This document shows positions 36,673-45,000 of a DNA stretch of 64,000 nucleotides, one piece after another (the first letter of the stretch is position 1; each line of letters begins with the position of its first letter). The DNA lies in contig CBDBHZ010000012.1 of NCBI GenBank assembly GCA_965205905.1, positions 186,001-250,000 on the forward strand, in the 5' to 3' direction. The translations under genes and the position numbers were made by a program. Below the pieces are notes generated by a model, which did not search any database, was not told the DNA's origin, and saw only the letters and a program-made list of their open reading frames with translations. The DNA comes from JAHZMA01 sp965205905. Its GTDB lineage: Bacteria; Pseudomonadota; Alphaproteobacteria; JABAAW01; JAHZMA01.

Positions 36673-37964
36673 ATCACCATCTCGCCATAAAGTTTTTTGC
36701 CATCATTGTGGGTAATTCGCGCATTGATAATTGTGCCACTAATCGCATCAGTATTGGGCATCTCATCATGGTTCAGCGTAATGATAGTTTCGGCAAAATG
36801 CGGACTGTAACCATTATATTGAGCATCAGCACTATCAGCTATCGGGCGTTCTAGCAAAATCGGCAGTATCTGCCCAGTAACCGAATTAAGATAAGCCCTT
36901 ACCGCTGTATCACCGATAGTTCGCAACAATTTCGCACGTTCACGGATAATTGTGCCATTCACTGAGGGCATACGGGCGGCAGGCGTTTGTTCGCGTGCCG
37001 AAAACGGAAATACATGCAACCATGTTAGCCCGCATTGTTCCACCATCGCACAGCTTCGTTCAAAATGCGCGTCAGTTTCAGTAGGGAATCCCACAATAAT
37101 ATCAGCACCAAACACCATATCAGGGCGAATCTCGCGTAAATTCTGGCATAATTCAATCGCTTGGACGCGGCTATGCCTACGCTTCATACGCTTTAAGATT
37201 AAATCATCACCCGATTGCAAGGATAAATGCAAATGTGGCATCAGCCTTTCGCACGCAAATGCCTGTTTCAGCGCATCATCAATTTCAATACAATCCAGAG
37301 ACGAAATTCGTAAGCGCGGTAATGCTGGCACCTTATCCAAAATTTCCTGCACCAATTCGCCTAAATTGCGATTATTCTCGGCATCATGATATGATGTTAA
37401 ATCAACGCCCGTTAGCACAATCTCGGTCACATTTTCGGCAAGCAACTGCTTAATTTGCGAAATAATATCAGGCGCAGGCACCGAACGGCTATTGCCTCTG
37501 CCATAGGGGATAATGCAAAAAGTGCATCGATGGTCGCACCCCGTTTGGATTTGCATGAAAGCGCGGCTATTATTGAAGCGGTAGCTTTCAAGCAGATGCA
37601 AGGCAGTTTCGGTAACAGTAAAAATATCGCTGACAATGGGCGTTTCATTGCTGTAACTCTCTAGTTGCAGTTTTTTATCATTGCCGATAACTGAGTCAAT
37701 TTCAGCAATATTACGATATTTTTCAGGAGCGATTTGCGCGGCACAGCCAGTGAAAATCAGCTTCTTATCAGGATTAGCGCGCTTTAATTGCCTTGCCGTT
37801 TGCAATGATTTACGTGTTGCCTCTTTGGTAACAGCGCAAGAATTTACCACCATCACATCTTTGTATTTTTCAGGGTTTTGCGCCAACATGGCGGTGATAT
37901 GATTGCCCTCGCTAATATTCAGGCGACAGCCCAAATTGGTTACTTTTTTTGCATTATTATTCAT
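36669..37964 (-). CDS. mtaB: tRNA t6A37 methylthiotransferase MtaB
   Basis: Radical-SAM enzyme converting t6A to ms2t6A at position 37 of tRNAs. The N-terminal UPF0004 domain has three Cys for the auxiliary cluster (NLGCRLN, NSCAVT, FTGCAAQ), the radical-SAM motif is CDHRCTFC near residue 143, and a C-terminal TRAM-like stretch is near 370-431. 431 residues is usual. It overlaps ftsY by 4 bp and lies 3 bp after dapF, so it is in the middle of a coupled run. Confidence 0.93.
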   Translation of the reverse strand: MNNNAKKVTNLGCRLNISEGNHITAMLAQNPEKYKDVMVVNSCAVTKEATRKSLQTARQLKRANPDKKLIFTGCAAQIAPEKYRNIAEIDSVIGNDKKLQLESYSNETPIVSDIFTVTETALHLLESYRFNNSRAFMQIQTGCDHRCTFCIIPYGRGNSRSVPAPDIISQIKQLLAENVTEIVLTGVDLTSYHDAENNRNLGELVQEILDKVPALPRLRISSLDCIEIDDALKQAFACERLMPHLHLSLQSGDDLILKRMKRRHSRVQAIELCQNLREIRPDMVFGADIIVGFPTETDAHFERSCAMVEQCGLTWLHVFPFSAREQTPAARMPSVNGTIIRERAKLLRTIGDTAVRAYLNSVTGQILPILLERPIADSADAQYNGYSPHFAETIITLNHDEMPNTDAISGTIINARITHNDGKKLYGEMVI

Positions 37965-37967
37965 GAT

Positions 37968-38870
37968 TTATGACGCCTGATTTTCAGCGGTGAGTGGAAA
38001 ACTGCCCTGATACACAATATGCGCGGTGGCGGTGATATAAATATCATGCTCAATATTGCCGTCCCAGCTGATGGTTGCCTTACCGCCATCAAGATGCACA
38101 ACCGCGCTGTTGGCAGTGATGCGTCCGCTTTGTTTGGCAGCGGCAAAACTGGCACATGCGCCTGAGCCACATGCCAATGTAACGCCTGCGCTTCGTTCCC
38201 ATACGCGCATTCGCATAGACCCGCCTTGATTGATTGAGACAAATTCTACATTGCATCTATCGGGGAAGAGGGGGTGGTTTTCAAAATAGCTGCCCTCATT
38301 TTCGGGCGATGATTGTTCGGCATCATCACAGAAAAATACGCAATGCGGATTGCCGATATTCACCGCCATGGCCTCATCACAATGATTGGCAGTGAATGGC
38401 GCTTTGTTGCCCTCAATATGAATCGGCAATTTTGACGTATCACATTCATAGGCAAGCGGTATTTTATCCCAAGCAAATGCGACCTTGCCCATCGCTAACG
38501 ACACTTCGGATTTTAGCAAATCTTGTTCGGCAGTTGGCGGGCGGCGGGCGGCATGTAACAGCCCCGATGGTCCATCAAAAATAATCTCATTCTGGTTAAG
38601 CTTGGTCATCATCAGGCTGGCGGTGCATAGAGTGCCATTGCCACATGCCATCGCTGGTGTGCCATCTTGATTGTAAATCTTCAGCACCAGATAATCGGAT
38701 TTAGGCGATTCCACCACCATCATTTGGTCAAAGCCGATACCTTTATGTCTATCCGCCATTTGCTGAATATAGGGCGCAGTAAACTGATACTTCTTCTGGC
38801 GATTATCGATAATCACAAAATCATTGCCATTGCTATGGGCTTTGGTGAAACGGACAATATTATCGGGCAT
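37968..38870 (-). CDS. dapF: Diaminopimelate epimerase
   Basis: Converts LL- to meso-diaminopimelate for lysine and peptidoglycan synthesis. Two catalytic-Cys motifs are present: MACGNGTLCTAS (about residue 77) and WERSAGVTLACGSGACASFAAA (about 232). The substrate-binding HSNGNDFVIID at the start and VNIGNPHCVFF in the middle are also there. In most DapF the first motif is GNGxRC; here the Arg is Leu. 300 residues. It overlaps the J-domain gene's end by 11 bp. Confidence 0.9.
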   Translation of the reverse strand: MPDNIVRFTKAHSNGNDFVIIDNRQKKYQFTAPYIQQMADRHKGIGFDQMMVVESPKSDYLVLKIYNQDGTPAMACGNGTLCTASLMMTKLNQNEIIFDGPSGLLHAARRPPTAEQDLLKSEVSLAMGKVAFAWDKIPLAYECDTSKLPIHIEGNKAPFTANHCDEAMAVNIGNPHCVFFCDDAEQSSPENEGSYFENHPLFPDRCNVEFVSINQGGSMRMRVWERSAGVTLACGSGACASFAAAKQSGRITANSAVVHLDGGKATISWDGNIEHDIYITATAHIVYQGSFPLTAENQAS

Positions 38871-39510
38871 TTGTGTTACGCCTTAAAAAAGTAAAGGCAA
38901 GATTAAGCTGACTCATGCGCTCATGGTCGCCCAATATGCCATCGGGGTGATAAATATTCGCCAATTCGCGAAAGCGTTTTTTAATCGCCTCATCGGTGGG
39001 GCGAGGCTCACGCGGCAGGCCCATAATGTAAAATGCCTCAGTCGCGGTGGTGCAACCGCCAGTAATCGGCTTGAATGAAAGCTTTTGAATCGCTTCTAAA
39101 AAACGGGTGTTTTGGGTTTCTAGCTTGCTGATGGTCTCGGTATAAGGCTCTTCAAGAATATCTTGCAGATGCAGATTTTTCTGTTTGGTTGCCAAGGATA
39201 GTGCCAAGCCCAATGCTTTACGGAGCATGATGGGCTGATAACCTGCGGGCAGACGCGCTTGCAGGCGGGGCTTTCTGCGCCAAACTTTGCCCTCGTAATC
39301 GCCTGATTTCAGGGTGATTTTCTCGCGGTCTTCACGGGTTGGCTCACCGGGGTCGGGGAAGCTGTTAATCATATCGGCAGGCATGGTGAGCATAATCGAA
39401 CGGGCAATATCGCCGACATTCACCTTTTTCATCGCCGCAAGCTGTAAAACAGCATCGCGAAAACTGGTGCTGCAATTAATGATATAGGCTTTTTTATGAT
39501 TTTCAGACAT
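38860..39510 (-). CDS. J-domain protein
   Basis: A 216-residue cytoplasmic protein. The C-terminal 60 residues are a J domain (AFYIMGLPREPRPTDEAIKKRFRELANIYHPDGILGDHERMSQLNLAFTFL) with the HPD tripeptide that stimulates DnaK ATPase. The N-terminal 150 residues, not a known domain to me, contain a basic PRLQARLPAGYQPIMLRKAL segment. It is first in the run with dapF-mtaB-ftsY-tadA. A specialised DnaK partner is inferred. Confidence 0.78.
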   Translation of the reverse strand: MSENHKKAYIINCSTSFRDAVLQLAAMKKVNVGDIARSIMLTMPADMINSFPDPGEPTREDREKITLKSGDYEGKVWRRKPRLQARLPAGYQPIMLRKALGLALSLATKQKNLHLQDILEEPYTETISKLETQNTRFLEAIQKLSFKPITGGCTTATEAFYIMGLPREPRPTDEAIKKRFRELANIYHPDGILGDHERMSQLNLAFTFLRRNTNAR

Positions 39511-39575
39511 ATCAAAACTTTTACGTGTTTTTCTCTAAATAAATATTAAAAACCTCACATTGTAAATCAGATACA

Positions 39576-39923
39576 TTACTTTTCAAGTTTTTCTAATGCT
39601 TCTTCAATATAGTCAGTGGCAGCGCGTTTATATTCTGGCACAACATGTGAGATAATATCAATTTTTTGAGACCAATTTTTATCAAGTTTATGTTGCCTCA
39701 CTAATCCGCCAAACACCGCTTTTAAAAAAGATGGGCTAATACCACGTGTGCCATCAAGAGTAATCGTGAGTTTCTCACCTTTTTTCAACTTATCTAATTG
39801 AGGAATCACGTGTTCCTCGCTAAATTCTTCTGCACTAAAATCACCATCTTGCCTAGATATAAAGCCAGGGTCGCGAGAAAATTCACTTAAATTGATTGTA
39901 TTATTTATTATCTGCATATTCAT
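39576..39923 (-). CDS. STAS-like DUF4325 protein
   Basis: A 115-residue protein matching the DUF4325 STAS-like pattern: NLSEFSRDPGFISRQDGDFSAEEFSEEHVIPQL at the start, then LTITLDGTRGISPSFLKAVFGGLVR with the conserved D-G-T-R-G and F-G-G-L. These proteins usually accompany a histidine-kinase-like ATPase or a larger signalling/defence gene; none is beside it. Start uncertain among 39950, 39923 and 39917. It borders the repeat-rich DNA from 40.0 kb on. Confidence 0.75.
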   Translation of the reverse strand: MNMQIINNTINLSEFSRDPGFISRQDGDFSAEEFSEEHVIPQLDKLKKGEKLTITLDGTRGISPSFLKAVFGGLVRQHKLDKNWSQKIDIISHVVPEYKRAATDYIEEALEKLEK

Positions 39924-40153
39924 AATTATTTTTACCCAAATCTGTAACACGATATTGTCATTATTTTACCATAATATAAAGTAATTTACATTGCAATAGA
40001 CATATGAAGTTTTTTTTGAGTTTTTTGTTGCGATGGTGGAGTTTTTGTTGCAAGGGTGGAAAGATATGCGCTACCCCTGCAGTCGTTCAGTGCTTTTCTC
40101 CGTCATTCCCGCGTAGGCGGGAATCTCATTCGGCAAACTCCGACTTCGTATTG

Positions 40154-40290
40154 AAACACAGCGGGGGGCATGGGGGGTCATTTTTGGCGATGGGCTCCGC
40201 CCTCATCGCCTATAAAATGTCGCACCCCCCATACATTAATGTATCGCAAAACGCTAGATGCTCATATTGACGAATCTTGAAACACACTCC
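40154..40290 (+). repeat. Family-1 mosaic hairpin repeat, copy 1
   Basis: Outer arms: AAACACAGCGGGGGGCATGGGG on the left, CGCACCCCCCATACATTAATG and ATCGCAAAACGCTAGATGC...TGACGAATCTTGAAACACACTCC on the right. The inner hairpin is GGCGATGGGC-TCC-GCCCTCATCGCC with one bulge (40187-40210). The arms match copies at 49315, 57731 and 59574; the inner hairpin does not. Confidence 0.85.
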
Positions 40291-40299
40291 TCACTCCCC

Positions 40300-40379
40300 T
40301 TTCGTCGTTCCGTGCCAATGCCGATAGGCATTGTAAGAGACACGGAATCCATATGGCAAACGAAGTTTGCATTCAAAAA
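40300..40379 (+). repeat. Family-2 hairpin repeat, copy 1
   Basis: TTTCGTCGTTCCGTGCC, then the hairpin AATGCC-GATA-GGCATT, GTAAGAGACACGGAATCCAT, ATGGCAAACGAAGTTTGC and ATTCAAAA. The same ends occur at 42645-42784 (reverse) and, more diverged, at 58358-58430, with different stem sequences between. Confidence 0.82.
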
Positions 40380-40453
40380 GCCACCATCGCTCACCTTAAA
40401 AATACATTGACTCAATCACTAGAATCATATAGCCTAATCTCGTCAATAGTTAA

Positions 40454-40534
40454 ATCTTGAGATGGCAAGCCCTGTCGGGTTTGCTATCGAATAGAACACC
40501 CGAAACGGAAATAAATAGCAACACATCTCAAGAT
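40454..40534. repeat. Nested inverted repeat
   Basis: Perfect 11-bp outer stem ATCTTGAGATG / CATCTCAAGAT, 59 bp apart, with an inner hairpin GCAAGCCC-TGTC-GGGTTTGC (one G-T pair). No second copy seen in the window. Confidence 0.6.
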
Positions 40535-40547
40535 GACTGTTGACAAA

Positions 40548-40570
40548 AGCCCGACGCTCATTGTCGGGAA
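40548..40570 (-). terminator. Possible Rho-independent terminator
   Basis: Hairpin CCCGAC-GCTCATT-GTCGGG (40550-40568) with CTTTTG following on the minus strand and AAAA on the plus side. It could end minus-strand transcription, but no minus gene lies directly upstream; it may simply be another hairpin element. Confidence 0.35.
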
Positions 40571-40608
40571 AATAACATATCAATTAATATATTTTTTAAG
40601 AGGCTATT

Positions 40609-40863
40609 ATGATTTTAAATGTTAAAAAAATGTGGTTGTTTGCGATTACAATTCTGTCAATATTACTGGTAGGCTGTGTACCAAAACTTATGCACTCAAA
40701 CCCTGAATCAGTTACAATTAAATCAGATGGATACACAGGGGGGTTGCCAGCTGCTGCAAAATTAGCAGACGAAGAATGTGGAAAGCATGGCAAATATGCT
40801 GTGGTTATTCCAGAAAATACAAGCTATGTCTATAGTTTTGAGTGTAGAAAACCTGCTGAATGA
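40609..40863 (+). CDS. Small lipoprotein
   Basis: An 84-residue protein with a lipoprotein signal (LSILLVGC|VPK, Cys at residue 23) and a compact domain with two Cys (DEECGKHGKYAVVIP...SYVYSFECRKP) likely to form a disulfide in the periplasm. It resembles small alphaproteobacterial lipoproteins with the A-x-x-C...GK-A...F-x-C pattern; function unknown. AAGAGG lies six bases before the ATG. Confidence 0.75.
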   Translation: MILNVKKMWLFAITILSILLVGCVPKLMHSNPESVTIKSDGYTGGLPAAAKLADEECGKHGKYAVVIPENTSYVYSFECRKPAE

Positions 40864-40978
40864 TAAGGATGAAGCAGTAATGGGGCGTTATCAAATAAAG
40901 TGAGTTTTCGATACACCTTGTTATTGCCCAACCGATTATGATAAACTCATACTGATATACAACATCACAAGTGAGGTA

Positions 40979-42079
40979 ATGATGGAATTTTTTTTAATAA
41001 TTGTTGCAATTATTGTTGCACTGTTTTTGTTTAGCGCTTTTAATATCAGTTCTAAAAAAGATCAGATTCTAAATCGATTTTTTTGGAAAACTGCCACTCT
41101 TGAAGATGTAAAGCATGAAATAGCAAAAGGTGTTGATATTAACGCACGTGATGTGGAAGGCAATACAGCTTTAATGCTTGCGGTTTTTGATAATAAAAAT
41201 CCTGATATTATTACAACATTAATTAAAGCAGGTGCGGATGTGAATGCACGTGGTGGAGAGGACATAACGGCTTTAATGATTGCTTCTGCTAAAAGCCAAA
41301 ACCCTGATATTATTACAACACTCATCATAGCAGGTGCGGATGTGAATGCGTGTGATGAAGAGGACATAACGGTTTTAATGATTGCTTCTGCTAAAAGCCA
41401 AAACCCTGATATTATTACAATACTCATCAAAGCAGGTGCTGATATTGAAGCGCGTGATAAAAATGGTGGAACTGCTTTAATGAACGCGGCTGTCCATAAT
41501 AAAAATCCTAAAATTATTGCCGCATTAATCAAAGCAGGTGCAATTATTGAAGCACTTACTGAAGGTGGTTTCACAGCTTTAACGCTTGCAGCTAGCTCTA
41601 ATCAAAACTCTGAAATTATTGCCGCATTAATCAAAGCAGGTGCGGATATTGAAGCACGTGATGAAAATGGCAATACGGCTTTGACGTTAGCCATGAAAAA
41701 CAATCAAAACTCTGAAATTATTACAGAGCTTCTTAAAGCAGGTGCGGATGTGAATGCACGTAATAATGGGGGCAATACGGCTTTAATGCGTGCAGTTTTG
41801 CTTAACCAAAACCCCGAAATCATTAAAATATTAGAAATCATTAAAATATTAATTGAAGCAGGTGCAGATGTAAATGCTCGCAATAAAGATGGTCTTACAG
41901 CTTTAATAAGTGCAGTTGCGCTTAACCAAAATCCCGATATTACCACAATATTAATTAAAGCGGGTGCAGATGTGAATTCAGAAAAATATGGTAGCACTGC
42001 ATGGGATATTATACAATTAAATGAAGCCTTAAAAGACACCGAAGCCTATCGCTTGCTAGATGAGTTGCGAGATAAGTAA
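40979..42079 (+). CDS. Membrane-anchored ankyrin-repeat protein
   Basis: A 366-residue protein with one N-terminal membrane span (residues 2-20) and about nine ankyrin repeats of 33-36 residues. Each has the pattern NPDIITTLIKAGADVNARGGEDITALMIA. Repeats 2 and 3 are near-identical at the DNA level (41229-41312 versus 41313-41412), a recent duplication. One repeat carries an extra EIIKILEIIKIL duplication (about 41818-41855). It probably faces the cytoplasm, as there is no cleavage site. Binding partner unknown. Starts at the first of two adjacent ATGs; GTGAGG precedes it. Confidence 0.82.
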   Translation: MMEFFLIIVAIIVALFLFSAFNISSKKDQILNRFFWKTATLEDVKHEIAKGVDINARDVEGNTALMLAVFDNKNPDIITTLIKAGADVNARGGEDITALMIASAKSQNPDIITTLIIAGADVNACDEEDITVLMIASAKSQNPDIITILIKAGADIEARDKNGGTALMNAAVHNKNPKIIAALIKAGAIIEALTEGGFTALTLAASSNQNSEIIAALIKAGADIEARDENGNTALTLAMKNNQNSEIITELLKAGADVNARNNGGNTALMRAVLLNQNPEIIKILEIIKILIEAGADVNARNKDGLTALISAVALNQNPDITTILIKAGADVNSEKYGSTAWDIIQLNEALKDTEAYRLLDELRDK

Positions 42080-42264
42080 ATATTCCATGCCAATGGCAAT
42101 GCTTTCAAAATACAAACATCGAAATTGATTTTTGTGGGTTTTTAGGTGATTCGCGATAAAACAGATATGTTTAGTTAAGAAAAAACTTGCTTCTCTAACA
42201 AATTGTGATATACTATAGAAAGTCGCAGTGCCTAATAAATTAAGCACTGTTACTAAACCTAAAT

Positions 42265-42338
42265 GGGACGTTAGCTTAACTGGTAAAGCAGTCGGTTGTG
42301 AGTCGGCAAGATGAGGGTTCGAAGCTCCTTACGTTCCA
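42265..42338 (+). tRNA. tRNA-His-like gene (anticodon GTG), atypical
   Basis: Acceptor GGGACGT pairs with ACGTTCC, the D-arm is GCTT-AACTGGTA-AAGC, the anticodon stem GTCGG/TCGGC encloses TTGTGAG with GTG, and the T-arm is GAGGG...TCCTT. The T-loop reads TTCGAAGC, eight bases instead of seven; with a normal seven-base loop one T-stem pair is lost. Discriminator A73, no encoded G-1 and no encoded CCA; A73 without G-1 is known for alphaproteobacterial tRNA-His. It is either the cell's divergent tRNA-His or a decayed copy. Confidence 0.65.
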
Positions 42339-42798
42339 TTATTTTTGATAATACTATATAATGTTTATTTTGTCAAGTATTTAAAAGTATACTGTTAGCA
42401 ATTAATGTCGAAGTCAAATCACTAATGTAAGCAGTTTACTTTCGACACACTAGAATCTATTCTAACCCACTAAAATTTATTATTAACTCCTCACTGATAA
42501 TCGGTATACACTGTATTTTGCGCCCAGAATTCTGGAACGAAATAAACCTAGCTTATATGGGTTCTTGACTCCTGCCTCTGCAGGAATCTAGGCGAGAAAG
42601 GAATCTGTCGCGGTGTTAACATATCGATAAGCACAGATTTGGTCTTTTGAATGCAAACTTCGTTTGCCATATGGATTCCCTCTTGCTTTACTTGAAAGTT
42701 AGCAAGGCTCTTCCTTGTTACCGATGGCGGTCGAGCCTTGCCGATAATACTCTAGTGGGACAGTGGCACGGAACGACGAAAGAGGGTGGCGGTGAGCA
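42339..42798. other. Gene-free repeat region between tRNA-His and dsbD
   Basis: 460 bp with no credible gene. AT-rich after the tRNA; an imperfect inverted repeat TGTCGAAGTC.../...ACTTTCGACA around 42403-42448; a degenerate CTGCCTCTGCAGGAATCTAGG hairpin (about 42571-42591); then a reversed family-2 repeat (42645-42784) ending next to the dsbD stop. Confidence 0.7.
42645..42784 (-). repeat. Family-2 hairpin repeat, copy 2, with enlarged centre
   Basis: Read on the minus strand: TTTCGTCGTTCCGTGCCA at one end and GGAATCCATATGGCAAACG...TTTGCATTCAAAA at the other, both near-identical to copy 1 at 40300. The centre is about 70 bp longer and holds a hairpin with GGCAAGGCTC and GAGCCTTGCTAAC arms. 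Confidence 0.8.
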
Positions 42799-44949
42799 TC
42801 ACTCCACCGCCTCCAGCACATCATCAAACCCAAAAATTTCAGGTAGGATTGTGCCTTGTCGATTATCAGGCGTGTAGATAATAGTAAATGGAATCGCATA
42901 ATGATTATAGGCTTGCAGAAATGCCTCAATCGCCTCGTTCGGCAGAGTCCAATCGCCGCGCATGAAAATCACATCATCACGCATTAATAAATCCTGCGCT
43001 TTATCAGATTGCCACACTTTAACATCATTGATTTTGCAGGTGATGCACCAGCGCGCGCTGAAATCCACAATCACGATATTGCCCTCATCTAATGCGGGTT
43101 GAATCCGTTCGGGCGCGAAATTTTGCGCCTGTGCGATGGTGGCGTTGACATCGATTGTCAGCTTTTCAGGTTGCGGAATGAATGCAATCGCTATCAGCAT
43201 GGCGATGCCGATGGTGAATAATGGCAGGCGCGAGATGGTGATAATACCGCGATATTTCAAATAAGATGCCGTCAGCAACAATCCGCAGAGCATGATAAAA
43301 AGCGCGACATGCAGGGGTGGGAAGTGGAACGATAACAGCCAAAACAACCAAAAGGCGGTGAGTAATAACGCGATGGATACGCCGTATTTGATGCGGACAC
43401 TCCATTTGCCGATTTTTGTTGGTAAGCGGTTCATCAGGCTTGGGCGCAGGGCGATGAGCAAATAAGGCGATGCCATGCCAAGTGCCAGTAACGCCATCAT
43501 CAGGAATAATTGCGCCGTGCCACCTGCAATCGCCACGCCAACAATCGTGCCGATAAGTGGCGCAGTGCATGAGCTTGCCAGCCACGTTATCACAATGCCA
43601 GTGGTGAGTTTGTGCAAAATCGGGTGGTGGGTGTTGTCCATATTCAAGAGTGATGCGCTGAAAGGCAAGCGAAAATTTTGCCACCCCATTTCGACCGCAA
43701 TGAATAATAACAGCACCCAAATCATGCCCAGTAAAAATAATGGCGATTGAAATTGCGCGCCCCAACCGATAAAGCCCGTTAGCCGCAAGGTCGCGAATAA
43801 TAACGCCAACAGCATGAAGCCGATCATCATTCCCAATGCTGATAATAGCGCATCTTGCCGAAATATCTTGATGGCGTTGGTATCTGTCTGAATTTTGCTG
43901 ATGGGCAGTAATTTTAGCGATAAAACGGGCAATACGCAGGGCATTAAATTCATCAATAAACCCGCCAATAATGCCAGTAAACCAAGCGCCCATAACGATA
44001 GATTTAGCGAGGCGGGGCTTGCGCCTGCAAGTGCGGTGATGGGCGGTGTTGCTTGGTAATGGGCAATCATGGTGGCTTCAACCGCTTGCCCCTGATAAAA
44101 AGCGGTGAGCAATAAGGGTAGCGGTTGCCCTGTTTCGATGGTATTTTCGGGCAGGGTGAGCAGATTTTGTCCGCTTAATTGTTGCGCGTTATTTTTCTTA
44201 TCGCGATGCAAATTTGGAGATAGGTAAACGCCTCGCAAATCATCTGGTGCTATGTGGCTGATAATCACCTTTTTCAGAGACTTCAAATTTGGCGTTACGC
44301 TTTGATTCGCCTGCAATCTGCCATGTAAGATAATATCGGTAGGTGCGTCTTTATCCGCCAAACTATTTGGTAGGGCACTCCAAAATAGTTCACTGCTATC
44401 AATCAGGGGCAGGCGCACGGGCAAATCTTTCAGCGCGGTTTTTATCTGTTGCGGGCTTGCGGTATTATCAAGCGTGAGGGTAAAATCAAGCTGTTGCGGA
44501 ATGCAAACATGCGCGCAAACGGGGTAATATAATGTGCCTGAAATTGTGGTGGGTTTGGCAATATTCGCAAATTCCTGATTCAGCGTAACCTCAACGGGTA
44601 GGGTGGTATCGCCCTGATAGCCAAGCGATTCAATGCCTAGAAACTCTAATTTTTCGGGGTAATTCCACAAAATGCCGAAGCTTTCAACTTTTGCAAGGCT
44701 AGCCTCATCAAGCGTGATTGATGGCGGTAATGCGGCTGAGCCACCGCTATGCCAATAGATTTTCCAGCCCTTATTCAGCTTAACATCAATGGTCAGCAAA
44801 TGGGTGCGGTCAGCGATTTTGCTGAGATGGCTTATATTCACAGTGCCATAGTTAAAATCTTGCGCGCTTAATTTTTCAAGTGGCGCGGATAATATCGTCA
44901 AGCATATTAATAGGGTGAGTGGTAATTTCATCATCATCATTTTCGTCAT
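42799..44949 (-). CDS. DsbD/ScsB-type thiol:disulfide interchange protein
   Basis: A 716-residue inner-membrane reductase that carries electrons from cytoplasmic thioredoxin to periplasmic thiol proteins. Layout: signal peptide, a large periplasmic N-terminal domain (about 30-300) with a CAHVC pair in GTLYYPVCAHVCIPQQ, about eight membrane spans with MNLMPCVLPVLSLKLL and SSCTAPLIGTIVG carrying the relay Cys, and a C-terminal thioredoxin domain with WCITCK (about 620). The long N-terminal domain favours ScsB-like over classical DsbD. An upstream in-frame extension to 45012 would overlap the divergent yqgE start; the ATG at 44949 before the signal peptide is chosen. Confidence 0.87.
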   Translation of the reverse strand: MTKMMMMKLPLTLLICLTILSAPLEKLSAQDFNYGTVNISHLSKIADRTHLLTIDVKLNKGWKIYWHSGGSAALPPSITLDEASLAKVESFGILWNYPEKLEFLGIESLGYQGDTTLPVEVTLNQEFANIAKPTTISGTLYYPVCAHVCIPQQLDFTLTLDNTASPQQIKTALKDLPVRLPLIDSSELFWSALPNSLADKDAPTDIILHGRLQANQSVTPNLKSLKKVIISHIAPDDLRGVYLSPNLHRDKKNNAQQLSGQNLLTLPENTIETGQPLPLLLTAFYQGQAVEATMIAHYQATPPITALAGASPASLNLSLWALGLLALLAGLLMNLMPCVLPVLSLKLLPISKIQTDTNAIKIFRQDALLSALGMMIGFMLLALLFATLRLTGFIGWGAQFQSPLFLLGMIWVLLLFIAVEMGWQNFRLPFSASLLNMDNTHHPILHKLTTGIVITWLASSCTAPLIGTIVGVAIAGGTAQLFLMMALLALGMASPYLLIALRPSLMNRLPTKIGKWSVRIKYGVSIALLLTAFWLFWLLSFHFPPLHVALFIMLCGLLLTASYLKYRGIITISRLPLFTIGIAMLIAIAFIPQPEKLTIDVNATIAQAQNFAPERIQPALDEGNIVIVDFSARWCITCKINDVKVWQSDKAQDLLMRDDVIFMRGDWTLPNEAIEAFLQAYNHYAIPFTIIYTPDNRQGTILPEIFGFDDVLEAVE

Positions 44950-45000
44950 AGTTTCATAAAATGATAACTGATTTTTGTTTTTTATGCTATAGTGTTTTGC

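Larger units (their letters stand above)
39924..40608. other. Gene-free region made of hairpin repeats
   Basis: 685 bp with no credible gene. In order it holds a short imperfect tandem of TTTTTGTTGCRAKGGTGGA (40022-40059), the common hairpin CGTCATTCCCGCGTAGGCGG (about 40100-40125), family-1 mosaic repeat (40154-40290), family-2 repeat (40300-40379), an 11-bp perfect stem ATCTTGAGATG/CATCTCAAGAT enclosing a smaller GCAAGCCC/GGGTTTGC hairpin (40454-40534), and a GC-rich hairpin (40550-40568). It looks like a landing site for small hairpin elements. Confidence 0.8.

Noticed and set aside
40151..40286. Target-site duplication TTGAAACACA flanking family-1 copy 1
   Set aside because: The right TTGAAACACA is part of the conserved arm (also in copy 4), so it is not evidence of insertion into a duplicated target.
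39924..40608. CRISPR array
   Set aside because: Repeats are hairpin elements of different kinds, not equal direct repeats with equal spacers; no cas genes in the window.
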